A DNA stretch of 64,000 nucleotides from Clostridia bacterium (GCA_900770165.1 CAAGJJ010000037.1:9669-73668); one strand, 5' to 3'; counted from the first letter of the stretch, positions 42,148 to 52,327 are shown. Notes: generated by a model from the letters alone, not told the origin. Numbers and translations are program-made.

Positions 42148-43674
42148 ATGAAATATAAAAGTACTAGAGATAGTTCTATTAGCTTGAACTCGAAATATGC
42201 AATTGCTAAAGGAATATCTGAGGAAGGTGGCCTTTATGTACCTTGCAGTTTTCCAAAATATTCTCATGAGAATTTGGATAAAATGAAGATGCTTAATTAT
42301 AAAAGTAGAGCAAAGTTTATATTAAAAGACTTTCTAACAGATTTTAGTGATGCCGAGTTGATAGATTGTATTGAAAGTGCTTATTCAGGGGAAAAGTTTG
42401 ATTTAGATAATCCTGCACCTGTTTTTTTAGGACAGAATAGCAATAAAAATATTTACATATTAGAGTTATGGCATGGACCGACATTGGCATTCAAAGATAT
42501 TGCACTACAGATTTTACCACATCTCTTAACAAAATCATTTTCAGAAGTATATAAAGGCAAAAGGGCTATTATTCCTGTTGCAACGTCTGGAGATACAGGA
42601 AAAGCAGCTATGGAAGGTTTTAAGAATGTAGATGGTACAGATGTTATAGTATTTTATCCTGAAGATGGTGTGAGCTTTATTCAAAAAAAGCAAATGCTTA
42701 CGCAGAAAGGAAAAAATGTATTCGTATGTGGAGTAAAAGGCAATTTTGACGATGCTCAAAGCGCAATAAAAAATATTTTTACGAATAAAACGGTTAATGA
42801 AGCACTTTCTAATAAAGGCATGATATTTTCTAGTGCGAATTCTATTAATTTAGGTCGGCTTCTTCCTCAGATCGTTTATTATTTTTCCGCGTACTGCGAT
42901 CTTATGAATAATGGAAAAATTAATTTTAAAGGAGAAAAGGTTAATATAGTTGTTCCAACAGGTAATTTTGGCAACATATTAGCAGCTTATTATGCAAAAA
43001 GAATGGGTCTTCCAATTAATAAGCTTATTTGTGCATCGAATTCTAATAATGTATTAGATGATTTTATAAGAACTGGAATTTATAACAGGAATCGTCATCT
43101 ATATACAACAATATCTCCGTCTATGGATATACTTGTTTCTAGTAACTTAGAAAGACTCTTGTACCATTTAACAGATGATAGTGATACTAAAACAAAACAT
43201 TGGATGGAACAACTTAGACTTTATGGTAAGTATGAAATTGATCAACAGACCAAAGGTAAAGTTCAGGATATATTTTATAGTGATTTTTGCAATGAAAATG
43301 AGACGAAAAATTATATTAGGATGATGTTTGAAAATGAGAATTACCTTTGCGATCCACACACAGCAGTTGCTGTTGGGGTATATGATAAATATATTTCAGT
43401 TACCAACGATAAAGATACCCCTACTATAATAGTTTCAACAGCTAGTCCATATAAATTTGCAGAAAGTGTTTTATTATCAATTTCAAATAGAACACGCACT
43501 TATAACAATCAGTTTGAAGTAATACAATATTTAAGTACATTAAGTGGAACTAGAATACCAGTATCAATAGAAAATTTATTTGCTAAAAATATAATTTTTA
43601 AAAATATATGCAATAAAAATTCTATTCTTAATATGATATTAAAATATTTGGAATTGGATATTGAAGAGGTGTAA
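42148..43674 (+). CDS. thrC: Threonine synthase
   Basis: PLP enzyme converting O-phosphohomoserine to threonine, 508 residues, the long (Escherichia/yeast-type) class. N-terminal KYKSTRDSSISLNSKYAIAK, PLP lysine in WHGPTLAFKDIALQ, phosphate-binding PVATSGDTGKAA, and VVPTGNFGNILAAYYA. AAGGGAGG lies 6 bases before ATG 42148. Other threonine-branch genes (hom, thrB) are not in the window; asd at 58907 provides the shared precursor. Confidence 0.95.
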   Translation: MKYKSTRDSSISLNSKYAIAKGISEEGGLYVPCSFPKYSHENLDKMKMLNYKSRAKFILKDFLTDFSDAELIDCIESAYSGEKFDLDNPAPVFLGQNSNKNIYILELWHGPTLAFKDIALQILPHLLTKSFSEVYKGKRAIIPVATSGDTGKAAMEGFKNVDGTDVIVFYPEDGVSFIQKKQMLTQKGKNVFVCGVKGNFDDAQSAIKNIFTNKTVNEALSNKGMIFSSANSINLGRLLPQIVYYFSAYCDLMNNGKINFKGEKVNIVVPTGNFGNILAAYYAKRMGLPINKLICASNSNNVLDDFIRTGIYNRNRHLYTTISPSMDILVSSNLERLLYHLTDDSDTKTKHWMEQLRLYGKYEIDQQTKGKVQDIFYSDFCNENETKNYIRMMFENENYLCDPHTAVAVGVYDKYISVTNDKDTPTIIVSTASPYKFAESVLLSISNRTRTYNNQFEVIQYLSTLSGTRIPVSIENLFAKNIIFKNICNKNSILNMILKYLELDIEEV

Positions 43675-43679
43675 AATCC

Positions 43680-44369
43680 ATGTCGCTGTTTACTATTGGA
43701 GATCTGCATCTTTCATTCGGTCACAGTAAACCAATGGATATATTCCCAGGTTGGAACAACTATACGGACAGATTAAAGAAAAATTGGGAAAGTATTGTTT
43801 CAGATAACGATACAGTTGTTATAGTGGGAGATATCTCCTGGGCAATGAAATTAGAAGATGCAAAGGAAGATTTTAAATTTATTAATGAGCTTCCAGGAAA
43901 AAAGATAATTTTAAAGGGAAATCATGACTATTGGTGGACAACAAGAAAGAAAATGGATGAATTTTTAAGTCGTAATTCATTTGATTCTATAAATATATTG
44001 TTTAATTGTTCATATAAAGTAGATAAATTTGCTATTTGTGGGACTAGAGGTTGGTTTTACGATGCAGAAACAGATGAGGACAGAAAAATATTAAATAGAG
44101 AAGTAGGAAGGCTTAGCACTTCTATAAATGAAGCAATTAAGTTAGGAGGAGAGGTGGTAGCATTTTTACATTATCCTCCAGTATATGCAGGCGATGAATG
44201 TTCTGAAATTATAAATTTGCTTCTTGATAAGAATATAAAAAAATGTTACTATGGTCATATTCATGGAAATATTGCGCATAAAAGGGCAGTAACTGGAATA
44301 TATAAAGGAATTGATTTTAAAATGGTTTCTGGCGATTTTATTAATTTTATGCCTGTTTTGGTTAGATAA
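43680..44369 (+). CDS. Calcineurin-like metallophosphoesterase
   Basis: 229 residues. Metal-binding motifs in order: GDLHLS near the N-terminus, VVIVGDISWAMK, LKGNHDYWW, FLHYPPV and YYGHIHGN. Cytoplasmic; the substrate is unknown, but this clostridial subgroup with the Trp-rich GNHDYWW block is widespread. Starts 5 bp after the thrC stop, so translation is likely coupled. Confidence 0.88.
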   Translation: MSLFTIGDLHLSFGHSKPMDIFPGWNNYTDRLKKNWESIVSDNDTVVIVGDISWAMKLEDAKEDFKFINELPGKKIILKGNHDYWWTTRKKMDEFLSRNSFDSINILFNCSYKVDKFAICGTRGWFYDAETDEDRKILNREVGRLSTSINEAIKLGGEVVAFLHYPPVYAGDECSEIINLLLDKNIKKCYYGHIHGNIAHKRAVTGIYKGIDFKMVSGDFINFMPVLVR

Positions 44370-44406
44370 ATTTTTTATATTAAATTTCAACTTTTTATAG
44401 AAAAAT

Positions 44407-44435
44407 ATTTGGTTATATGATATAATGAACCAAAT
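44407..44435 (+). promoter_or_regulatory. Extended -10 promoter inside an inverted repeat, upstream of tig
   Basis: TGATATAAT (extended -10, TATAAT at 44421-44426) lies between perfect 8-bp arms ATTTGGTT (44407-44414) and AACCAAAT (44428-44435). A -35 box is poor. The repeat could be an operator or only a local dyad. Confidence 0.5.
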
Positions 44436-44474
44436 ATATATATTATATATTGTATTTCAGGAGGTTAAAAACAA

Positions 44475-45755
44475 ATGAATCTAAAATCATCAAATAAGGT
44501 TGATACAAACAGATATCAGTTAGAAATAGCTGTAGAGCCTAAGGAATTTGAAAGTGCTGTGGAGAAAGCCTATAAAAAAGAAGCAGGAAAAATTACAATT
44601 CCTGGTTTTAGAAAAGGAAAGGCACCACGTGCTTTTATTGAAAAATATTATGGAAAAGAAGTTTTTTACGATAGTGCCATTAATTCTATTTATCCAGATG
44701 CATTAGATGAAGCTGTAAAAGAGGCAAATATTGAGGTTATAGATGATAAGATTGACTTTGATATAGTTGAAGTTGGAGAAAATGGATTAATCTTTAAAGC
44801 TACTTTGACAGTAAAACCTGAAGTGAAAATAGACAACTATAAGGGTATAGAGGTTAGTCCTGTTAACGTTGAGGTTACAGATGAAGATATAAATGACGAG
44901 ATTGAAAGGGTTCGAGAAAGAAATTCAAGACTAATAACTGTTGAAGATAGAGAAGCTCAAAATGGAGACATTGCAGTTATAGACTTTGAAGGTTTCTGCG
45001 ATGGTGTAGCATTTGAGGGTGGCAAAGCAGAAAAATATAGCCTAGGGTTAGGTGAAGGCCAATTTATTGCAGGTTTTGAAGATCAAGTAATTGGCCATAA
45101 ACCTGGTGAAGAATTTGATATAGTAGTTACTTTCCCTGAGGAATATCAAGCAAAAGATCTTGCAGGAAAAGAAGCAGTATTTAAAATTAAACTTCATGAA
45201 ATAAAGAAAAAGGAACTTCCTGAAGTTGATGATGAATTTGTAAAAGATGTAAGTGAATTTGATACATTAGATCAATATAAGGAAAGTTTAAAAAATCAGC
45301 TTACAGAGCAGTTTGAAAAAAAGGCAAAAGATGATGTTGAGAATCAAATGATAGATAAGCTTATTGAACTAGTAGAAGCAGAAGTTCCTGAGGCAATGTA
45401 TAACAATAAGATAAAAGAGATGGCTCGTGAATTCGAATATCGTTTGAAATCTCAAGGCTTAGATATAAATTCTTATATGAAATATACTGGCATGGATTCT
45501 CAAAAATTTAAAGAGAGCTTTAAACCTCAAGCAGAGCGTCAAGTAAAGCTAAGACTTGCACTTGAAAAAATTGCAGATCTTGAAAACCTTGAAGCAACAG
45601 AGGAAGATCTTGAAAATGAATATAAGAAAATTGCAGAAAGGTATAGTATGGAAGTAGAAAAAATTAAAAATATTATACCAAAATCTGAACTTACAAAAGA
45701 TATTGTAGTAGAAAAAGCAATTAATCTTGTACGTGATAATTCTGTTATTGCATAA
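44475..45755 (+). CDS. tig: Trigger factor
   Basis: Ribosome-bound chaperone and prolyl isomerase, 426 residues. N-terminal ribosome-binding domain with the signature GFRKGKAPR, FKBP-type PPIase domain starting GDIAVIDFEGFCDG, and the helical C-terminal chaperone domain. RBS CAGGAGG. It heads the tig-clpP-clpX-lon-engB block, a conserved arrangement from nascent chain folding to proteolysis. Confidence 0.97.
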   Translation: MNLKSSNKVDTNRYQLEIAVEPKEFESAVEKAYKKEAGKITIPGFRKGKAPRAFIEKYYGKEVFYDSAINSIYPDALDEAVKEANIEVIDDKIDFDIVEVGENGLIFKATLTVKPEVKIDNYKGIEVSPVNVEVTDEDINDEIERVRERNSRLITVEDREAQNGDIAVIDFEGFCDGVAFEGGKAEKYSLGLGEGQFIAGFEDQVIGHKPGEEFDIVVTFPEEYQAKDLAGKEAVFKIKLHEIKKKELPEVDDEFVKDVSEFDTLDQYKESLKNQLTEQFEKKAKDDVENQMIDKLIELVEAEVPEAMYNNKIKEMAREFEYRLKSQGLDINSYMKYTGMDSQKFKESFKPQAERQVKLRLALEKIADLENLEATEEDLENEYKKIAERYSMEVEKIKNIIPKSELTKDIVVEKAINLVRDNSVIA

Positions 45756-45836
45756 AATTTATTATTAAAATGTATAAAGTACTGACTTTTGGTCAAGTAT
45801 GTTTTTGTTAAATTATTTTTTGTGGGGGTGTACCTG

Positions 45837-46415
45837 TTGAGTTTGGTACCTTATGTTGTAGAACAAACTAATAGAGGCGAACGTTCTTATGATATTTTTT
45901 CAAGATTATTAAATGATAGGATTATAATGTTACATGATGAAGTTAACAGTACAACAGCTAGTCTTGTAGTTGCACAATTGTTATATTTGGAAGGGCAAGA
46001 TGCATCTAAGGATATAAGTCTTTATATAAATAGTCCTGGTGGATCTGTAACTGATGGTATGTCTATATACGATACTATGCAGTATATTAAATGTGATGTA
46101 TCTACTATTTGTATGGGCATGGCTGCAAGTATGGGAGCATTTTTGCTTGCTGCTGGAGCTAAAGGTAAGAGATATTCTCTTCCTAATAGTGATATAATGA
46201 TTCACCAACCAAGTGGTGGAGCACAAGGTCAAGCTACAGATATAATGATTCATGCAGATCATATTATTAGAACAAAGCAAAAATTGAATAAAATATTATC
46301 TGAAAAGACAGGTCAGCCGTTAGAAGTTATTGCTAGAGATACAGAAAGAGATAATTTTATGAGTGCTGAAGAAGCTTTGAAATATGGTCTAATAGATAAA
46401 GTAATTTATAAATAA
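45837..46415 (+). CDS. clpP: ATP-dependent Clp protease proteolytic subunit
   Basis: 192 residues. Catalytic Ser98 in MGMAASMGAFLL, His123 in MIHQPSGGAQGQ, and the Asp in the RDNFMSAEEALKYGLID segment. N-terminal SLVPYVVEQTNRGERSYDIFS is the mature family start. TTG 45837 follows GGGGGTG by 7 bases; the longer ATG-like start at 45789 would add a non-family stretch. It forms the 14-mer with ClpX encoded 17 bp downstream. Confidence 0.96.
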   Translation: MSLVPYVVEQTNRGERSYDIFSRLLNDRIIMLHDEVNSTTASLVVAQLLYLEGQDASKDISLYINSPGGSVTDGMSIYDTMQYIKCDVSTICMGMAASMGAFLLAAGAKGKRYSLPNSDIMIHQPSGGAQGQATDIMIHADHIIRTKQKLNKILSEKTGQPLEVIARDTERDNFMSAEEALKYGLIDKVIYK

Positions 46416-46432
46416 TAGGAATTGGTGATATA

Positions 46433-47752
46433 ATGTCTATAAAAGATGAAACAAGAGATAGAGATCTATGCTGCTCATTTTGTGGAAAACCTCAGGATCA
46501 AGCGGCTAGACTAATTGCGGGACCTGGTGTTTGTATATGTGATGAGTGTGTTGAACTCTGCCTATCTATTTTAAATGATGGGAAAAAATCATCTTTAGGG
46601 AAAAGCAAATGCATAGAATCTTCTATGGTATTACCAAAACCACATGAAATAAAAGCAAAGCTTGATGAGTATGTTATTGGGCAAGAAGAAGCTAAGGTTG
46701 CTTTATCTGTTGCAGTGTATAACCACTATAAAAGAATATACTTTGGAGACATAGATGATGTTGAATTAACAAAAAGTAATATATTACTTATGGGTTCAAC
46801 TGGAGTTGGAAAAACATTGCTAGCGCAGACTTTAGCTAAAATATTAGATGTACCATTTGCAATTGCTGATGCAACGACACTTACAGAAGCAGGATACGTT
46901 GGAGAAGATGTAGAAAATATTCTTTTAAGACTTATTCAAGTTGCAGATTTTGATATTGAAAAAGCAGAACATGGAATAATATATGTAGATGAAATAGATA
47001 AAATTGCGAGAAAGTCTGAAAATCCATCTATAACTAGAGATGTAAGTGGAGAAGGAGTACAACAGTCTTTATTAAAAATACTAGAAGGAACTGTCTCAAA
47101 TGTTCCACCTCAAGGCGGAAGGAAACATCCACAGCAAGAGTTTATTCAAATAGATACATCGAATATTTTATTTATTTGTGGCGGAGCCTTTGATGGCCTT
47201 GAAAAAATTATTGAAAAAAGAAAAGGTACTTATTCTTTAGGCTTTGGTGCAGATATTAAAACAAGGCAAGAGCTCGATGAAGTAGCTTGGATGAAAGATG
47301 TAACTCCACACGATTTAGTAAAATATGGGCTTATACCTGAACTTGTTGGCAGGTTACCTGTAATTACACATTTAAATAGTTTAGATAAAGATTCTCTTGT
47401 TAGAATATTAACTGAACCTAAAAATGCGTTGATAAAACAGTATAAAAAGATTTTTGAACTTGACAGGGTGAAGCTAGAATTTGATAAATCTGCACTTGAA
47501 GCTATAGCTCAAAAAGCTTTAGATAGAAAAACAGGTGCAAGAGGAATTAGATCAATTATGGAAGAGTTACTTTCCGACTTAATGTATAAGGTTCCTTCAG
47601 ATCATACTATAGATAAAGTTATTATCTCTGAGGAAACTGTTAAAAACGGTAAAGAAGCAGAACTTGTTTATGATACTAGTAGAAAACCGTTTAGCATTAC
47701 TATTAACAATCATAAGTCTGACAAAAGGTCAAAAAATAGTAATGCATCTTAA
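46433..47752 (+). CDS. clpX: ATP-dependent Clp protease ATP-binding subunit ClpX
   Basis: 439 residues. N-terminal zinc-binding domain with CSFCGKPQ and CICDECVELC; AAA+ core with Walker A GSTGVGKT, Walker B IIYVDEIDKIA, and the sensor-2 GARGIR. Pore loop region after GEGVQQSLLKILEG. Unfolds proteins for ClpP. The Ser/Lys-rich C-terminal tail is unremarkable. Confidence 0.97.
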   Translation: MSIKDETRDRDLCCSFCGKPQDQAARLIAGPGVCICDECVELCLSILNDGKKSSLGKSKCIESSMVLPKPHEIKAKLDEYVIGQEEAKVALSVAVYNHYKRIYFGDIDDVELTKSNILLMGSTGVGKTLLAQTLAKILDVPFAIADATTLTEAGYVGEDVENILLRLIQVADFDIEKAEHGIIYVDEIDKIARKSENPSITRDVSGEGVQQSLLKILEGTVSNVPPQGGRKHPQQEFIQIDTSNILFICGGAFDGLEKIIEKRKGTYSLGFGADIKTRQELDEVAWMKDVTPHDLVKYGLIPELVGRLPVITHLNSLDKDSLVRILTEPKNALIKQYKKIFELDRVKLEFDKSALEAIAQKALDRKTGARGIRSIMEELLSDLMYKVPSDHTIDKVIISEETVKNGKEAELVYDTSRKPFSITINNHKSDKRSKNSNAS

Positions 47753-47909
47753 TATAAGCCGTATTATATAGGCTGTAATATTCGTTTGTATGTGGAGTTT
47801 TACTGCACTATGTGTTGGTTTATACTTAATATATTTTTTAGTTTTCCCATATATAAATGAGTATTGCAGCTTATTTTATTCTTATTTTAAAAGACAGGAG
47901 GCGATTGTT

Positions 47910-50324
47910 ATGAATGATAAGTTAAATAGAGAGAATGTTATATTACCTGTAATGTCGCTTAGAGGATTGGTATTGTTTCCAGATATGATGCTCAACTTTG
48001 ATATTGGTAGAAAGAAATCTATACTTGCTTTAAATGAAGCAATGAGTAAAGATCAAACAGTTTTTTTTGTTACTCAAAAGGACATGCGAGATGATGACCC
48101 GAGCGTTGACCATTTATATTCAATTGGAACTATAGCTAAAGTTAGACAAGTTTTAAGACAACCGGGTAATGTAGTAAGAGTTTTAGTTGAAGGTAAACAT
48201 AGAGCGAAGATAAAAAACATGTTATCTGAAGATCCATTTTTAATGGCAGAAATTGAACTTTGCAAACAAGATGCCTTAGATTCTTCTTTGAGAAGTGATG
48301 CCCTTATACGCAAAACAAGAGAATTATTTGAGGAGTATGTAAAAGTATCACCTCAGATGCCTCCCGATTTAATAATGGAAGTAAGATCTTGCAATAATCC
48401 AGGAGATTTAGCAGATTACATAGCCTCTAATATTGCTTTAGAACATCACGATAAACAATCTATATTGTCTGAAATTAATCCTATAAAACGTTTGGACAAG
48501 CTTACTGTACTTCTATCTAATGAACTTGGTATACTTTCTTTAGAAGAGGATATAAACACAAAATTAAAAGATAGAATTGATAAGAATCAGAAGGAATATT
48601 ACCTAAGAGAACAGATGAAAGTTATATCTGAAGAATTAGGGGAAGGAGATAATCCTCAAGCAGAAGCAGAAGAACTCAGAAAAAAAATAAAATCTATGAA
48701 ATTAGATGATAAAATATCTGAGTCTCTTTTAAAAGAGTGCGATAGATTATTTAAAATGCCATATGGTTCTCATGAAGCCAATGTAATAAGGAGCTATATT
48801 GATACATGTTTAGAATTACCTTGGAATAAAAAAAGCAAAGAAAATATAAGTTTAGAAAAAGCTAAAAAAATATTAGATAAAGATCATTATGGTCTTGACG
48901 AAGTTAAAAATAGAATACTTGAATCGTTGGCGGTTAGAAAATTAGCTCCTGATATTAAAGGACAAATTATTTGTTTAGTTGGACCACCTGGGGTTGGTAA
49001 AACATCAATAGCTAAATCTATAGCAAGGTCTATAGGTAGAAGATATGTACGAGTAGCGCTTGGCGGCATAAAAGATGAGTCTGATATAAGAGGACATAGA
49101 AGAACTTATATTGGTGCAATGCCAGGAAGAATTATGGCATCTATTAAGACTGTGGGAACAAAAAATCCATTAATGTTGCTCGATGAAATTGATAAGTTGA
49201 GTAATGATTTTCATGGAGATCCAACAGCAGCTTTGTTAGAAGTTTTAGATGCAGAACAGAACAATACATTTTTTGATCATTACATAGATTTGCCATTTGA
49301 TTTAAGCGATGTATTTTTTATAACAACAGCAAACGATTATAATGCTATACCAGCTCCTTTAATGGATAGAATGGAAGTTATTACACTTTCAAGTTATACA
49401 CATGAGGAAAAGTTTAATATTGCTAAAAAACATTTACTTCCTAAACAATTAAAAAAGCATGGTATTAATGGTAAAATGTTAAGAATTACTGATAAAGCTT
49501 TACATGAAATTATTTCTGGATATACTAGGGAAGCAGGGGTAAGAACTCTAGAAAGAACTATAGCATCTTTAATTAGAAAATCTGCTAAAATTTTAGTGTC
49601 GGGTGAGAAGAATAGGGTAGTAATTGATTTATGCGACCTTGAACCTATGTTAGGTCCACAGAAATACAAAGATAGTATAGTTAATAAAAAAAGTGAAGTT
49701 GGGGTAACAAATGGCCTTGCATGGACATCTGTTGGTGGAGAAACGATGCCAATTGAAGTAGCTTTAATGCCAGGTACTGGAAAAATTGAACTTACAGGTT
49801 CTCTCGGAGATGTTATGAAAGAATCTGCACATATAGCAATAAGCTATATAAGAAGCCATTGTGATGAGCTTATGGTGAAATCAGATTTCTATAAAAATTA
49901 TGATATACATATACATGCGCCAGAAGGTGCAATACCTAAAGATGGGCCATCAGCAGGAGTAACTATGGCAACATCTATGCTATCATCATTACTTAATAAA
50001 CCTGTAAGATGTGATGTTGCAATGACTGGAGAAATAACTTTAAGAGGAAAGGTTTTGCCTATTGGAGGTCTTAAAGAAAAAACTATGGCAGCATATAGAG
50101 CAGGGTTAAAAACAGTTATTATTCCTCAAGAAAATTCACCTGATCTTGCTAATATTGATCCAGTAGTTAAAAATTCTTTGGAATTTATATTAGCAGACCG
50201 ACTTGAAACAGTTTTTAAGAATGCATTGGTATCTGATGTAAGTGTTAATAAGAGAGCACAATCTATAACTCCTAGAATTAACGATGGAATATCAACAGAG
50301 AATAATATTCCTGTTTCACAATAA
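47910..50324 (+). CDS. lon: ATP-dependent protease Lon
   Basis: 804 residues. N-terminal LonN domain begins NVILPVMSLRGLVLFPDM; AAA+ domain with GPPGVGKTS and the arginine-finger region; protease domain with catalytic Ser in PKDGPSAGVTMATS and Lys in GGLKEKTMAAYRAG. AGGAGG at 47896-47901 sets ATG 47910. An upstream in-frame extension to 47790 would add a hydrophobic segment, but it has no ribosome site. Cytosolic quality-control protease; follows clpX. Confidence 0.96.
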   Translation: MNDKLNRENVILPVMSLRGLVLFPDMMLNFDIGRKKSILALNEAMSKDQTVFFVTQKDMRDDDPSVDHLYSIGTIAKVRQVLRQPGNVVRVLVEGKHRAKIKNMLSEDPFLMAEIELCKQDALDSSLRSDALIRKTRELFEEYVKVSPQMPPDLIMEVRSCNNPGDLADYIASNIALEHHDKQSILSEINPIKRLDKLTVLLSNELGILSLEEDINTKLKDRIDKNQKEYYLREQMKVISEELGEGDNPQAEAEELRKKIKSMKLDDKISESLLKECDRLFKMPYGSHEANVIRSYIDTCLELPWNKKSKENISLEKAKKILDKDHYGLDEVKNRILESLAVRKLAPDIKGQIICLVGPPGVGKTSIAKSIARSIGRRYVRVALGGIKDESDIRGHRRTYIGAMPGRIMASIKTVGTKNPLMLLDEIDKLSNDFHGDPTAALLEVLDAEQNNTFFDHYIDLPFDLSDVFFITTANDYNAIPAPLMDRMEVITLSSYTHEEKFNIAKKHLLPKQLKKHGINGKMLRITDKALHEIISGYTREAGVRTLERTIASLIRKSAKILVSGEKNRVVIDLCDLEPMLGPQKYKDSIVNKKSEVGVTNGLAWTSVGGETMPIEVALMPGTGKIELTGSLGDVMKESAHIAISYIRSHCDELMVKSDFYKNYDIHIHAPEGAIPKDGPSAGVTMATSMLSSLLNKPVRCDVAMTGEITLRGKVLPIGGLKEKTMAAYRAGLKTVIIPQENSPDLANIDPVVKNSLEFILADRLETVFKNALVSDVSVNKRAQSITPRINDGISTENNIPVSQ

Positions 50325-50369
50325 TAATGTTTAAGAAGGATCAGCTAATTTAGCTGTTTGGTTGTAGTT

Positions 50370-50960
50370 ATGAATTTAAGGTTTGACAATGCAGAATTCA
50401 GTTCGTCTTTTGGAAATGCTGGTCAACTGCCAAAATCTGATCTACCGGAAATAGTATTTTCTGGTAGATCTAATGTTGGTAAGTCGTCTTTAATAAATAA
50501 GTTAGTTAATAGAAAATCGCTTGCTAGAGTTAGTGCAACTCCAGGTAAAACAGGAACAATTAATTTCTATAAATTGAATTTAGCAGTATTAGTTGATTTA
50601 CCGGGCTATGGTTACGCAAAAGTACCTTTTTCTGAGAAAAAAAGGTGGGCAGAGCTTGTAGAAGGCTATTTTAATTCAGAAAGAAAAATTAAATTAATTT
50701 TACAAATTATTGACATAAGACATTCTCCAAGCAGAGACGATATAAATATGGTTAATTATTTATCGTCTTCTGGTTTTCCATTTGTAATAATATTAACAAA
50801 GAGTGATAAACTAAAAAAGATGGAAAAAGATAAAAGGATAGAAAAAATTAGAGCCGAATTAACAGAATTTGAAAATCTAAAACTTATCCCTTTTTCTTCT
50901 GTTTCATCGGAAGGGTTAGAAGATATAAAAAATGAAATAGTAAAATATGTAGATATTTAG
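50370..50960 (+). CDS. engB: Ribosome biogenesis GTP-binding protein EngB/YsxC
   Basis: 196 residues, Era-like GTPase for 50S assembly. G1 SGRSNVGKSS, G3 DLPGYGYAKV, G4 LTKSDKL, and N-terminal NAEFSSSFGNAGQLP. Lies after lon, as in B. subtilis (lonA-ysxC). The start has weak ribosome-site support: AAGAAGGA is at 50333-50340, with a small hairpin (CAGCT/AGCTG at 50342-50356) between it and the start; TTG 50358 is an alternative. Confidence 0.94.
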   Translation: MNLRFDNAEFSSSFGNAGQLPKSDLPEIVFSGRSNVGKSSLINKLVNRKSLARVSATPGKTGTINFYKLNLAVLVDLPGYGYAKVPFSEKKRWAELVEGYFNSERKIKLILQIIDIRHSPSRDDINMVNYLSSSGFPFVIILTKSDKLKKMEKDKRIEKIRAELTEFENLKLIPFSSVSSEGLEDIKNEIVKYVDI

Positions 50961-50972
50961 TGGGGTAGTTGT

Positions 50973-52271
50973 ATGTTGGTTTCTGATTGCCTAAACGTAA
51001 ACTCTTTAGGTCACCTTACAGTTGGAGAATGCGATACTATAGACCTTGTTAAAGAATATGGTACACCATTATATATTTTAGATGAAAATGGTATTAGAAT
51101 GGCTTGTAGGCTTTATAAAGAAGCTTTTGAAGAGTATTATGAAGGCAAAGGTTGTCCTTTATATGCAAGCAAAGCATTAAACTGTTTGGAAATATGCAGA
51201 ATTATTAATAGTGAAAATATGGGATTGGATGTTGTTTCTGGAGGCGAATTATATACGGCTATACAAGCAGGATTCCCTATGTCGAAAATACATTTTCACG
51301 GTAATAATAAAACTTTTGAAGAAATTGAGATGGCTGTGAGTAATAATGTTGGGACCATTGTAGTCGACAACTTTGAAGAGCTTAATATAATAAATAATAT
51401 ATCAATGAAGCATAATAAAAATACGTGTGTATCTATTAGGTTAACTCCTGGGATAGATGCACATACTCACAAGTTTATAAAAACAGGGCAAATAGATTCA
51501 AAATTTGGATTTAATTTTGAAAATGGAGATGCGCTTAAAGCTGTTAAAATTGCTTTAGATTTACCAAATATTGAACTAAAAGAAGTGCATTGTCATATAG
51601 GTTCACAAATATTTGAGCTTGAGCCGTTTGAATTAGCCGCTGAAATAACAATGAATTTTATAAAGCAAGTTTTCGATAGTTACAACTATGTTATAAATAA
51701 TATGAATTTAGGTGGAGGTTTCGGTGTGAGGTATACTGAAGATGATGATCCTCCTAAGTTCAAAGATTATGTAAAAAATGTGTCTGAGGTTGTTAAAAGG
51801 AAGTCATTAGAATACAAAATACCTGTACCTTATATGTATATTGAACCTGGTAGATCAATAGTGGCGGAGGCTGGAATTACTTTATATAAAATTGGAGCTA
51901 TAAAAGAAATACCTAATGTTAGAACATATGTATCGGTAGATGGAGGAATGTGTGATAATCCTAGATATGCACTTTATAAATCTAGTTATACTTGCTTAAT
52001 AGCGAATAAAATGCATATTAATAAGACTAAAAAAGTTACAATTGCAGGAAAATGCTGTGAGAGTGGAGATTTAATTCAAGAAAATGTTTTGCTTCCAAAT
52101 CCAGAAAGAGGGGATATTTTAGCAATACTTTCTACTGGAGCATATAACTATTCTATGGCGTCTAATTATAATAGAATTCCTAAACCAGCTATAGTTATGG
52201 TAAATAATACACGTCATCGTGTAATAGTAAAAAGAGAAACATACGAAGATTTAATAAGAAATGATATATAA
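50973..52271 (+). CDS. lysA: Diaminopimelate decarboxylase
   Basis: Last step of lysine synthesis, 432 residues. PLP lysine in LYASKALNCLE, GLDVVSGGEL, HCHIGSQIF, GGGFGVRYT and substrate loop EPGRSIVAEAG; the second subunit's Cys/Asp-containing part CCESGDLI is present. Starts 13 bp after engB. It consumes meso-DAP made through the asd-dapA-dapB operon at 58.9 kb. Confidence 0.96.
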   Translation: MLVSDCLNVNSLGHLTVGECDTIDLVKEYGTPLYILDENGIRMACRLYKEAFEEYYEGKGCPLYASKALNCLEICRIINSENMGLDVVSGGELYTAIQAGFPMSKIHFHGNNKTFEEIEMAVSNNVGTIVVDNFEELNIINNISMKHNKNTCVSIRLTPGIDAHTHKFIKTGQIDSKFGFNFENGDALKAVKIALDLPNIELKEVHCHIGSQIFELEPFELAAEITMNFIKQVFDSYNYVINNMNLGGGFGVRYTEDDDPPKFKDYVKNVSEVVKRKSLEYKIPVPYMYIEPGRSIVAEAGITLYKIGAIKEIPNVRTYVSVDGGMCDNPRYALYKSSYTCLIANKMHINKTKKVTIAGKCCESGDLIQENVLLPNPERGDILAILSTGAYNYSMASNYNRIPKPAIVMVNNTRHRVIVKRETYEDLIRNDI

Positions 52272-52272
52272 A

Positions 52273-52327
52273 AAATTCAGGATAAACAATCATTACTTTA
52301 ACATGATTATATTATCCTGAATTTTTT
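52273..52327. terminator. Bidirectional terminator lysA / spoIIM
   Basis: Outer arms AAATTCAGGATAA and TTATCCTGAATTT (13 bp perfect), with an inner stem AATCAT/ATGATT. A and T tracts on both sides suit the convergent genes. Confidence 0.85.

Noticed and set aside
45789..45836. Longer ClpP start at 45789
   Set aside because: The family N-terminus begins at TTG 45837, which has the GGGGGTG ribosome site.
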